Part shown: positions 23,950-34,055 of the stretch, one piece after another
How positions within the stretch are numbered: position 1 is the stretch's first letter
Layout: each line of letters begins with the position of its first letter
Source: Diphasiastrum complanatum
Taxonomy: Eukaryota > Streptophyta > Lycopodiopsida > Lycopodiales > Lycopodiaceae
DNA length: 64,000 nucleotides
Direction: 5' to 3'
Assembly: GCA_029204225.1 (NCBI GenBank)
Contig: CM055098.1
Location: forward strand, 2,107,106-2,171,105
Program-made: the position numbers and the translations under genes
Notes under the pieces: model-generated
What the model was told of the DNA's origin: nothing
What the model saw: the letters and a program-made list of their open reading frames with translations, nothing else
Databases searched by the model: none

Positions 23950-24613
23950 GCAGACCATTGTAGCCCAGTTATCCTTCGAAGCAGAGCACGTAGCAGTAGC
24001 AAAGATGGCCAATGAAATAATCTGGCTAAGGCAGTTCCTAGACGAATTGGACGAAACAAGGAACGAGCCCCTGGTTTGCAGATGGACAACACCTCTACAA
24101 TACACCTGACAAAAGATCCCGTGTTCCATTCCAAAACAAAGCATATTGCGATCAAGTACCACTTGATCAAGGATCTAATTGAGAAGAAGATGCTGCAGAC
24201 CACCTTCATCGGAACGAGAGACATGGTTGCTGACATCTTCACTAAAGCCCTGGACAAAGGAATCTTTGAGAGACAAAGGAGCAGTCTCGGGATCATAAAG
24301 CTATCATGCTTTGAGAGGGAGATGAAGAAACAAAACGTTTCTAATTACAAAGCCTTGCTAGCATTCAACCCTCAGCCCAATGAAGACATTCGTAAACTCG
24401 AAAATGTGGAGACACAAAACACGAAGAGTTTCGCGAACACGAAAGTCAAAGGAGATGAAGACGAACGATTCGTGAACACGAAAGATCCACAAATGAGATT
24501 CTTTTGCAGTCCAGTACGAGAGAAAGGCATACGAGCAAATGAAACTCATTTTGCCCTCACGCTCCAAAGAGTACTAGCTAAGATCATGCAAGTACCCAGA
24601 AGTACAGAGATAT
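23950..24613 (+). pseudogene. Ty1/copia RNase H, 3' end (plus strand)
   Basis: The segment reads QTIVAQLSFEAEHVAVAKMANEIIWL, breaks frame, then continues HSKTKHIAIKYHLIKDLIEKK and DMVADIFTKALDKG. These are the copia RNase H Glu/Asp-region and C-terminal motifs. The ORF runs on for about 90 codons past the usual end, with charged repeats (FANTKVKGDED…RFVNTKD). The same family lies in opposite orientation at 25538-28605, giving an inverted pair. Everything 5' of RNase H is absent. Confidence 0.85.
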
Positions 24614-24900
24614 GATCTAATGGCATGACGTCAGTAGATACTTCCTAGGTTGTGGCTAATCTGCCACTCTTGTAACTCCTTGACTAGTTGCTTAATCACT
24701 CTGATCTTAGATTTACATAGAGTGACCATGCTTACTGGATGATACTTGACATATAGATCAATAGAATACACATAGTGTAACAGTGAGAAATAGTTTGATG
24801 CTAGTAAGCAATCAAGACAAAAAATACTTGTCTGCCTGTGTGAGAAGACAATTTTGTCTAGGATCAGAAGAACCAACTGTCCGCTAGTAAAGCAAGACGA
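24614..24900 (+). repeat. Copia 3' LTR-like segment (plus arm)
   Basis: It begins TGATCTAATGGCATGACGTCAG and matches the minus-strand segment from 25489 downward (TGATCTGATATCATGACATCAG) until a shared TCCGCTAGTAA. It contains the TGACGTCA-like core. Beyond 24900 the two arms stop matching. Confidence 0.55.
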
Positions 24901-25236
24901 TTACCCGTGAGAGAACCGTGTTTCTCTCACGCCAATGCACTACGTGGATATGCATGTAGTGCTCAAGGAATCAGAAAATAGAAATCAATAGATGATATTG
25001 TAGCCTTCGCACACATATCTATTTGTGTTGTGTCTGATCTCGAATGCAAATGTTTCTGCTGTTAATCGCATGTCTAAGTTTCTTCTTGTTCATTTTAAAT
25101 TCTGCACTTTGGTTGAAACTATGTTGAATGTTTATTAATTTTATGAATGTAGAAAGAGTCATGCTTGATTTGTTTTCGCAAAAGTCTGATAAATCTGACA
25201 AATTCATCAGCCATCATTTCTCAACACTTACTAGCG
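24901..25236. other. Unique spacer between inverted copia arms
   Basis: About 336 bp with no gene or repeat I recognise. It is the loop between the two tail-to-tail copia ends. Confidence 0.5.
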
Positions 25237-25489
25237 GACTTGTTGGATATCTATGGATCCTACTTACAGAACTTGTCTCGCTCACAGGTGGACTTCTATT
25301 CTGTATTTTTGTCATCTTGCTTACTAGCATTAGACTTCATCATATTGTATCATGCATCAACTAGAAGGTATGTAGTTGCGTCATGCAACTTCTAGATTAG
25401 AGTGATTAAACATCCACAACTAATCACGAATTACAAGAGTGACAAATTAGCCATGACCTAGAGTGTATTTGCTGATGTCATGATATCAG
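25237..25489 (-). repeat. Copia 3' LTR-like segment (minus arm)
   Basis: This is the reverse-oriented partner of 24614-24900 and follows the RNase H end of the minus-strand copia element. Confidence 0.55.
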
Positions 25490-28400
25490 ATCAAATATCT
25501 ATAATTCTTGGTACTTGCATGATCTTGCTGGTCCTTTTTAGAGTGTGAGGGCAGAAAAAGTTGTCGCGACGATTTTTGTGTCGCTTCGTGTCTTTTGACT
25601 TTCCGTCATATGACTTTCTCTTGCTGTATCATGGAACATTCTTTTTCGCGAATTTTCTCGTTCATGTCTTTTCGCTAGGGTGTTCACAAATATTTTTGCT
25701 TCGTTCCTTTTGACTTTCGCGTTCGCGAACATTTTTGTCAGAGCGAGGGCTGAAAGCTAGCAAGGCCTTGGTAATAGAAACGTTTTGTTTCTTCAGCTCC
25801 CTCTCAAAGCATGATAGCTTGCCGACTCCAAGACGGCTCCTCTGTCTCTCAAAAATTCCTTTGTCTAGGGCTTTTGTGAAAATGTCATCAACCATGTCTT
25901 TTGTTCCAATGAAGATGGTCTGCAACATCTTCTTCTCAATCAGATCCCTGATCAAGTGGTACTTGATCGCAATATGTTTTTTCCTTGAGTGGAACACAAG
26001 ATCTTTCGTTAGATGTATTGCAATGTGTTATCCATCTGCAAAACCAGAGGCTCGTTTCTTGTTTCGTCCCAATTCGTCCAGGAACTATTTGAGCCAAAAT
26101 ATCTCATTGGCCATCTTTGCTGATGCAACGTACTCTGCTTCGCAAGATGACTGAGCCACAATGGTTTGCTTCTTGCTGACCCAGAGAATTGTTGCTTCTG
26201 TCGCAATGGTGCATTCTCTTGAGACGCTTTTACAATCGTCCTTGAGAGATGCCCAACTAGCATCACTGTAGGAAAGCATCTTGAACCCTGCATCACGACA
26301 ATAACACAAGCCATAGTCTCTCGTTAATTGAAGATATTGCAAAATTCGTTTTGCAATCTTCCAATGTGTTGAGCTTGGATTCGTGTAGAATTGGCTCATC
26401 CTGACCGCTGCATTTTAGCAATGTTAGGACATGTGTTATCTGCAAGATACATCAGCAAACCTATCAGCTTCCTGTTAGGTGTGAGCTGCATTTGTTCTAT
26501 CTCTTTTTCAGTCCTCGGACAATCATGATCCACAATCTCAAAATATTTCAAGATGTCTTCCTTCACTTCAGCAATCAGCTTCTTACTCTTGTAGAGTATC
26601 AGAGTGTCATCCACATATACAGCCACAATAATGATCTGCCCATCTGTAATTCTGACATACACATTGGAATCAGCCATTAGTGGCTTGAATCCTAATGATT
26701 TTAGGGTTTTATCCTTCTTTTTGTACCATTGTCGAGCTGATTGTTTCAAACCGTAGATACTTCTATGCATTCTGCATGCATAATCAAGAAGTGAATTTGA
26801 GACGTATCCTGGGGGTTGATCCATGTAGACCTCTTCGTCTAACTCACCATGCAAGAAGGTTGTCTTCTCGTCCATAATGTGGATCCTGAGGTCATAAGCA
26901 ACTGCATATGCAAATAAAAGATGTAGGGACGAATGTTTGACAACAGGGGAGAAGGTTTTAGAGTAGTCAATACCATATCTCTGAGAAAATCCCTTCGCTA
27001 CTAGTCTTGCCTTGTATTTCAAGACATTTCCATTCGGTCCATACCTGAGTTTGAAAACCCATTTGTATTTGACAATCTTGCACTTATGTGATAATGGCTA
27101 CAATGTCCATACTTGGTTCTTCCTCATGGATTCCATCTCTTTGTTCATGGCTTGGATCCATTTGTCCTTCTCTGAACATTCAATCGCTTCTTCGAAAGTT
27201 TGTGGTTTGCCATTGAATCCACAGAACTCTTCTGATGTAGAAGCAGAGCTATCTGGCACGTATCTTGCTGGCGCTCTTCATGGTCTTGTCAACCTTCCAG
27301 GAGATCCTCCTGGGACAACAACACCTTTGTCTTTGTCTACTCTGCTAGGTCCGGAACCATCTTGGTTTACAAGTATTGTAGCAGTAAGCTGCCTCTCGAA
27401 TCTTTTGTCTTCTGATTCATCACTCGAATGTGAAGCGACTCGAAAATCTTCGTTTTCATGTTCGTCTTCTGCTCGTTCTATCACTGGTGACAAATCATAG
27501 TACTGTCTCTCCAGAATTTCATAGCCGACAAGATCATCATTGGACATTGTCCTGCTCTCATCAAATCTGACATCTCTCACTATCTTCACAGTGTTCGTGT
27601 TTGGTATGTAGACTCTGTAGTATGACGAATTGTTGTCATAACCTACTAGAAATCCCTGTTCATATTTCTCATCAAGCTTCTTTTGAAGCTTATTAGGAAT
27701 ATGTTGCACAACCAAAGATTTTGATGTGAGATAGGTTGGGCTTTCTACCCCACCATAACTCGTGTGGTGTCGTGTGAGGAACACCAGAATTATCTTTTTT
27801 GTTCTGGATGTATGCAGTTGTAGCTACTTTTTCAGCCCATAGTACCCTTGGAGCCTTTGAGTAGGCCATCATGCATCTGACAGCTTCCATCAGGGTCCTA
27901 TTCTTCCTCTCTACAACGTCGTTGTGCTGCGGTGTGTAGGCTGCAGTCCTTCTGTGAATGATGCCACGATCATTGTAGAAGTCAGTGAAGCAATTCGAGA
28001 TGTATTTGCCACCTCGATCTGTCCTGATCTGCTTTACTTTGTTGCATGTGCATCTCTCTGTCCAATTCACATATTCTATGAATTTATCAAGTGCTTCAGA
28101 TTTATTCTGAATAAAGTACACTCTGGCGAATTTACTATAATCATCAATGAAGGTTATGTAATATTTTGAGCCTCCTATTGAGATCATGTTGAAAGGCCCA
28201 CAGATGTCAAAATGCACTAACTCAAGAATCTTAGTCGTTCTGTAGGAGTCTTTGACAAATGGAGTGCGTGACATCTTACCCTTCAGACATGCATCACAGG
28301 TGGTCGAACTGGTTGCATTCGAGATGCTGACCCCTGTTATTGCTCCATGATGGCTTGCTTGGTAAAGTTCCATTGAGTTCATGTGGCATAGTCTCCTGTG

Positions 28401-28605
28401 CCACAAAGTATCTGGCGAATCATCATGAGTCTGATACACCTGATCTGCAGACAGACATACTTTCAGGTGATATAGATTACCTTTTCTTCTGTCTTGAGTG
28501 ATCAGGGTACTGGTACTGGCATCAACCACGTTGCATGCTTTGTCAAAAAACATCACACGCATCCCTGCATCAGCTATCCTTGCCACAGAAAGCAAGTCCT
28601 CCCAT
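25490..28605 (-). pseudogene. Ty1/copia pol (pre-integrase, integrase, RT, RNase H), gag lost
   Basis: Minus-strand order is as follows. Pre-integrase with LWHRRLCHMNS and integrase core with HFDICGP, RTDRGGKYIS and VVERKNRTLMEA span 28595-27693. A hinge spans 27784-27278, RT 27022-26396 (VYVDDTLILYKS active site, LYGLKQSARQWY), and RNase H 26399-25662 (SYSDASWASL, SSCEAEYVAS, DMVDDIFTKAL). Frames are broken at the hinge, inside RT/RNase H and at 26010. The integrase and RT catalytic residues are still visible. Gag and most of protease are missing: the frame breaks off at about 28605 in LLSVARIADAG, where a histone-like pseudogene begins on the opposite strand. The RNase H has the same charged extension as the inverted copy at 23950. 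Confidence 0.92.
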
Positions 28606-28610
28606 GCAAG

Positions 28611-29010
28611 ATGAGACAGGACCTAGCCAACCAGCAACACGGAGAAGGGCAGTCACACCGCCACCACCCTAGCAAGGCAAGGTCCTCAGAAGGATGCAAC
28701 CTCCGCAACCACGCCGCCGAAGGAAGAGCCGAATTCCGAACTGGTATAAGGAGATTCGAAAATACCAAAAATTCACGGAATTTCTCATACCGAGAGATCC
28801 ATTTGTCTGAATGATCAAGGAGATCATGACGAATTCTCCCTTGGGCTCAGAATTATGGGCGAGGTTGCATCAGCTATCCAAGAGGCGGCAAAAATGTATC
28901 TCACAAATTTGTTTGAAGACTCATTTTTGTGTGCTGTCCATTGTAAGAGAATTACTATACTTCCAAAGGACATGTTGTTGGCAAAGAGGTTGAGACGTGA
29001 GAGAAATTAA
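28611..29010 (+). pseudogene. Histone H3-fold retropseudogene, CENH3-like
   Basis: An intronless histone-fold sequence. One frame gives an Arg-rich tail (PRRRRKSR) and then KEIRKYQKFTEFLIPRDPFV, a stop (28808-28810), and MIKEI. After a frameshift at about 28855 the other frame gives SAIQEAAKMYLTNLFEDS, LCAVHCKRITILPKD, and a basic end with TAA at 29008-29010. These are the alphaN, alpha1, alpha2 and alpha3 parts of H3. Canonical H3 has LIRKLPF and FQSSAVMALQEA. Here LIP…PF and a Trp just before helix 2 are features typical of centromeric H3. Lack of introns, with multi-exon CENH3 genes the rule in plants, points to a processed copy. A second stop (28670-28672) lies in the putative tail. It abuts the copia pol fragment. 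CENH3 identity is probable, H3 fold near certain. Confidence 0.78.
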
Positions 29011-29166
29011 ACACGATGTACTTCAAATTTTGAGATAATCATATCAGATCATTTTTGTCATCGGACTCTGTTGAATTATTGTGTGAATTCATTTTATGAT
29101 GAAATATACTTTTCTGTGAATGTTTTTGGTTTTCTAATTTTTTTATCGGAGTGTATATCAAATGTT
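29011..29166. other. Sequence after the histone pseudogene
   Basis: AT-rich, with no gene. It could be the 3' UTR of the retrocopy. No poly(A) tail is visible. Confidence 0.4.
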
Positions 29167-29385
29167 GATTTGCATGCAAGGGCACGGAGGGGGCCCGTTT
29201 GACTCAATCAAATTGCCTCTGTCCATGCCCTTGCGTGATTTGCACGCAAGGGCACGGACAGAGGGCATTTGACCAGATCAAACGACCTCCCTCCGTGCCC
29301 TTGCATGCAAATCATGCAAGGGCGCAGAGGGAGGCTGTTTAACCGAGTTAAACGGGTTCCCTCCATGCCCTTGCGTGCAAATTTA
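29167..29385. repeat. Array of three tandem imperfect hairpins, about 70 bp each
   Basis: Each unit has a stem GCA(T/C)GCAAGGGC(A/G)C… pairing with …GCCCTTGC(G/A)TGC, an inner stem of purine/pyrimidine runs, and a loop of the form TTTGACYnnRTCAAA. Inner loops are GTTTGACTCAATCAAAT, TTTGACCAGATCAAAC and GTTTAACCGAGTTAAAC. Bases differ between units, but pairing in the stems is largely kept. The array lies at the 3' end of the unassigned minus-strand gene and may be the subterminal part of a DNA transposon. Confidence 0.75.
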
Positions 29386-30772
29386 GTAGCATCAGCATGC
29401 TCCTCATAAGGTCCAACCGCTGAGGCCAGAAGTAATCTGGACTCAAACCCTGGGCAGAAGTTCTGCAAGATAGCGCTCCTTCGTACACAATAGGCCTTTG
29501 GTGCAGTCTGTGGAAGTGGAGCATCTACAAGATGCTTTGATAGTGCTTTGCACTTGACCAGCTCAGTGGGCCCATCAGGACTATACTCATTGCTGAAACA
29601 GAAGATGTAGTTGTCAGGGAATTGTTCAATGTAGTATGCCAGGGATGCATCTGGCTTTCGTTCTATTCGATCCTCACGAGAACCTCCGCTCCTCATTGCA
29701 AAACTGTCAATCTCCACCGCATACTACAATACATTATATAAGAATGTTATAATTACAATGAACAGATTCAGAAATGGGAATAAGCATGGACGAGAGTATT
29801 TGTTGACAAAGAGCTTGCCTGAGATCCTTCATCCTCATTCTCACTTTTTGCAAGCACAATTCCATGGCCTTTGTATGGCATCTCAGTTGTGGAAATCGGT
29901 AATTTCCCAAATTGTTTATGCTCAATCTCCGGTGGCTGCAAAGTCTTCAGTACACACAAAATTTTTGCCAGAGCTTGCTCAGTAGTATCTGCGTCATCTC
30001 CAATCAACTGTCGAAATGTATCGTCTGGCACTGAGTGGTCAAAGGTGTTGGTGCCATTTTGCAATTTCACTAATCCTGCCAACATCTCATCCTCTCGTAA
30101 GTCGAGGATATGTTACAAGTCATGTAGAAACAAATACTCTTGCCCATCAATTATCACTGGGGCAAGGTCACGTATTTGCAGCATGTGATCGGAGTCGTCT
30201 ACGTCCTCCGGTTGGGTAGATGTTGATGCAACTGAAGCCATCTGTCGTTCAAGCTTTGTTTCCTTCACAGGTGTTAATTCCTCTTCTGCTTCTTGGTCTT
30301 TCATTTTGCTGACTTTCATGCTAGGATCCTGTTTTTCTTCAGTGGTATTTGTAGGAGATTCATTTAACAAAAAAATCACACTAATTTCACCTGACAAGGA
30401 CTTGTTTCCTACACTTTTGAGATTAAAATTTACTTGTTGATCGCGCGTTAACTCCAAAAAGTGCTCGTTCCCCAGGTGGCTAACAAACCTATTGAGTTAG
30501 GCAGCAAAAGCTCTATCTCCTTTCCATATATATGTTAGCAAATTATACGGAATCCAAGAAATATCGTAGCCAGGTATTCTTACCGAGTAAGGCATCAAGT
30601 TCTCTTCTATATACTCACTTACATACCTGAAATCATCACTATTCGCACGTAGAGTTGCTAGGGTATCTATTTTGGCAGTGAACATAGCATAGATGCGATC
30701 TATTTGATTAGCAAATGTTGTGTCAGCCAATAGATTTGCCAACTTTGTCTTCGAAGGATGCCTCGTGAACAT
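29386..30772 (-). pseudogene. Unassigned broken gene with a GC-AG intron
   Basis: The minus strand reads from ATG at 30770-30772 (MFTRHPSKTKLANLL) in one frame to 29819, broken only by TAA at 30497-30499 and 30113-30115. A 95-bp intron (29724-29818) with a GC donor (CAG|GCAAGC) and TTGTAG acceptor joins the frame in phase to YAVEIDSFAMRSGG and onward to about 29386. About 440 residues can be followed. Visible parts are RVSEYIEENL-like helices, RIPGYDISWIPYN, an acidic Lys/Glu linker near residue 150, and a helical half with TEQALAKILCVLKTLQPP. I do not recognise the family. It follows the transposase-like gene at 30982-33705 on the same strand and could be its partner. The hairpin array cuts or ends it. 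Confidence 0.6.
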
Positions 30773-30975
30773 AATGAGACAATATGAAAGATTATTAGTA
30801 CAAGCGCAAGTGCAAAGCATTTACCAAAACTAAGAAAGCCAAGAGAGCAAGAAAAATGTGTGCTTGAAAATGAGATAAAGTGGTCTTATGTAGGAAAAAG
30901 TTTTTCAAAAATAGACATGATTTTAATACTGTATCAACTAAAGTCTATTTATAGTAATCAAATAAATTATACCAC
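30773..30975. other. Spacer between two unassigned minus-strand genes
   Basis: AT-rich, about 200 bp, containing TATTTATAG near 30944-30952. It may hold the promoter of the downstream gene. Confidence 0.4.
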
Positions 30976-33705
30976 TATACTTCAAAAAAATGTAATATTC
31001 TCAATAGATTCTATTTGTTCATTGTGTGCTATTTCTGAAATGCCATCGTCTTCATTGGATGTTCTTTGCCGAGGAACCCATCGCTTCCCTACACGAACCC
31101 GAGACATCCTCCATTCCCTATGCCTTGCATTAGCTGTGGATGACTTCCAAGCGGCTCTTCTGGGTAAATTTGATGAAGAGATCATTGAACCCTCGAGCCC
31201 GTGTTTCTTCGATGTTTTGTCTGCTCAAAACTCCTCTATAACACCACTGAAACATCTCTACCAAGGAATTGCTAAGACCTTTACCTCCACCGTTCTTGAA
31301 GTTTTGAAATACGCAGCCTTGGCCCTGTAATGACTCTTCTCCATCCCTTGGGTATTCCAAATAGCCAATGATCCATATGTCTTTAAAAATCAAGGTCCAT
31401 GAGCGTACAAAATGTGCTATTTGCAAAAGAATCTAATTAGTACATTTCACTTGGATAGAACTTACAAAGAAAAAAATAAAGACAAAACACTGACCATATA
31501 ATAAATGATGTGTGTTTTTCCCCATGCATCAATCATCAATCAAGTGAATGCTTGTATTTCCGTCTGATATCTATCATAATCTTCTTCCCTCAAGTCTTTT
31601 TTATTGATAGTCAGTGACAAAGCATCAAATGCTTGCCACACCTTTGCACGTGTGGCAGCCATACGCGGATCCGAGCCAATATTTGTTGTGCATTCACATA
31701 CTCTCTTCCAATACTCCCATTGAAGACTACTTTCTCGTCCAGTATGATTTGACAAGAAATGCCTTGCTTTTGCGCCCCCCATGGAAACTTTTGCTGGCAA
31801 GTCTTGAGTTTTCCCACTCAACTCAACGTCCTTGGAAAGATCCACATGGCCTCCGTGACGTCCCATTTCTGATAACACTACCTCTAGATTTCAAATGCTA
31901 ACATTCGCGCGTGATTTGGGTTGCATATTCCATGCATAGCAACAATGCAAATATAACAACTTGTCCAATATTCGCAATTCACCATGGATTGTGCAAAAAT
32001 GGACTCTTTCGAGAGGAATTTCTAATACGGGACTCCATGCTTTGTCTAGATTGTGCCTGTTTGGTGGAACTCATTGGTTGCAATGCAACACACCTTTATT
32101 TCGGCCACTTTTAGACATACAATATATACAGAACTGTTTGGCATTCGCACCGAGCCCGCAACCAAACATGCATTTTAGGGTCTTCAAATCGGCAGCTAAG
32201 TGCCATTCCACAGTAAAATTTTGGCCATCAACACTTAGCAATTGTCCTCCATTTCGTGCTTGTATTACCTTGGATATATTGCATCGTTCAAATACCCACT
32301 TCAACACATCGTGGGTCTATTTATGAACTTCAAATGCAGCTATCCACCATATATGATTTTCAAATTGCACACTAAATTTCTTGGACTCACTTCCAGTTGA
32401 CTCCTGCAATGCTTGGTTCATCAACGTGATTGTGACACGTTCTAGTTTGCGACCTTTTACAATCTCCGCTTCATCCAACTTAAGGACAAATATAGCTTTG
32501 CCTCCAATATCTGCAATACCAAATTCTTGTAAATAACATACAATAATTGTTGCTTATGAAAAGTAGAAAAATAATAATTGAAATTGTTGTGAAACGAACT
32601 CACCATCTCTTTTGACATTGTAATGTCGTATCATCATTGCTTGACCTTTTCGAGATCCAAAACTATATTGCTGTATTGGTTATAATGAAAACGAACAATA
32701 GATCCCTTTTGCTTGCCTGGATATCTTAAAAGTATCATGAATATGGAAGAATTCACCTAATTCATTTTCTATAAATGAATTGCATTCTTGCTTTGTAGTT
32801 TGAAGCAATTTGTAAGTAGGTAATATTTGATGTTGTTTCAATCCGTTTTGATCAGATTTTTTCATAAATTTTTTCAATGCTCTATATCCTTTTTGACTCA
32901 CACCTCCTTGATCACATGCATAAACTATTTCTCTAACATTTGGATTCGGTTGAAACCTGGTAGCAAGTCTTCTTGCAATCTTTAAACGAAATGAATCACT
33001 CGTTTCATTTTCCACAATCTGCATCAAATCTTTACCCTTCATGAATTGCTTCATATGTTTGGTGCTTTGGAAATGATCTCCGACCATGTTATTCAAAAAT
33101 TCTTTCGTCAATCTCTTGCATCTTTTACTAGCACCACCACCTGGTGTCTAAACATCTAGTTTGCACCTTTTAGTATTGCCTTTTGGTTGGTCATCCGTTG
33201 AGACTCGACGCTTTCATTGAAATCCATATAATATCTTTTGAAGACTAATGTTTGAAGATTGCAATTCTTCAAACTTTGTGACAGATCTGGTGGGCTCCAA
33301 TTTTAGATTTGTTATCTCTTTAGCCAATGTCTGATTTGTTTGTTGCAATGATTTTAATTGCTCATTCATGTATGTAATATGAATGTTTGCACTATTCGCT
33401 AGCATTTCATCTTGGATTCTTCGAGAATCCATAATTTGACAGTAGCCAAGAAGTCCGTTGGCACCATCACCAACGAACCTTAGCAAACTATGTACATCAC
33501 AAAATTGAGGAGAAATATTGGTCAATGGATTAGGTGGATACAAATCATCTTTTACCCATAGATCGATATTTTTCATTCCTTTTAACCTCCAACAATGCAT
33601 TTCGTATGAGTTCAGATTAACACCCCATGCAGCTCTGGTTGTGGCATAATCCTTCTCTAAGTTCACATGCAAGTGACATTTGGTTCCCATCTTGAAAAAG
33701 TCCAA
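30976..33705 (-). pseudogene. Unassigned transposase-like gene, at least three exons, decayed
   Basis: One frame can be followed on the minus strand across 33705-31417 through about seven stops. It has two plausible GT-AG introns (32511-32603, 93 bp; 31417-31494, 78 bp). Domains in order: an N-terminal region with WGVNLNSYEMHCWRL and a coiled coil (33400-33220); a basic stretch with KRR and KRCK; and a helical domain (33111-32680). A core follows with FVLKLDEAE (Asp codon 32473-32475), HLAADLKTLK (Asp 32188-32190), a FCIYCM CxxC pair, HGELRILDKL, WGKTHIIYYM, and YGSLAIWNTQGMEKSHYRAK (Glu 31339-31341). A frameshift leads to NGGGKGLSNSLVEMFQWCYR and a basic tail ending at 30982. Spaced Asp, Asp, zinc-like CxxC and Glu suggest an RNase H-fold DDE transposase. 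I cannot name the superfamily. Confidence 0.6.
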
Positions 33706-33719
33706 GGTCCAAGAAGATC

Positions 33720-34029
33720 TTCAAAAACAAATTTGGCTTAATGTTAGTTTGAAGTATACATTTGAAATGAGCTAGACATGGAGTATTGTGTCATGCCTAG
33801 GTCCTATGTGTTGTACTTTTGGGATGACATTCAATGATAGGCTTTGTCCTACTCTAAGGTTACCCTAGTATAGTCTATGTAACAAACCTACTAAAGTCTA
33901 TGAAAATGGATCTTAGAGATAGCTCTTAACTCATTCTCACTCTATGTGGTAACCCATGGTAAAGGTGCCACGTAGGATGGATTAGCATTACACTAATTAT
34001 GATTAAGAAACTTGTTTAGACAAGGAAGA
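33720..34029. other. Non-coding segment, possibly LTR-derived
   Basis: No coding frame. It contains CTACGTGGCACC near 33970-33981 on the minus strand. It separates the transposase-like gene from the copia element. Confidence 0.35.
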
Positions 34030-34055
34030 GGCCCTTTTTGAGTTCAAAAAGGGCC
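34030..34055. repeat. 26-bp hairpin at the copia breakpoint
   Basis: GGCCCTTTTTGA (34030-34041), two loop bases, then TCAAAAAGGGCC (34044-34055): 12-bp perfect arms. It touches the point where the copia RT frame ends. Confidence 0.9.

Noticed and set aside
24901-25236. A gene in the loop between copia arms
   Set aside because: Open frames of 60-80 codons overlap on both strands with no conserved feature.
28494-28814. 106-codon plus-strand frame as a gene
   Set aside because: It overlaps the copia pol and uses the wrong frame through the histone-like tail. The H3 fold lies in the other two frames.
29167-29385. CRISPR-like or tRNA-like repeat
   Set aside because: The context is plant nuclear DNA, units are palindromic with no spacers, and no tRNA features such as A/B boxes are seen.
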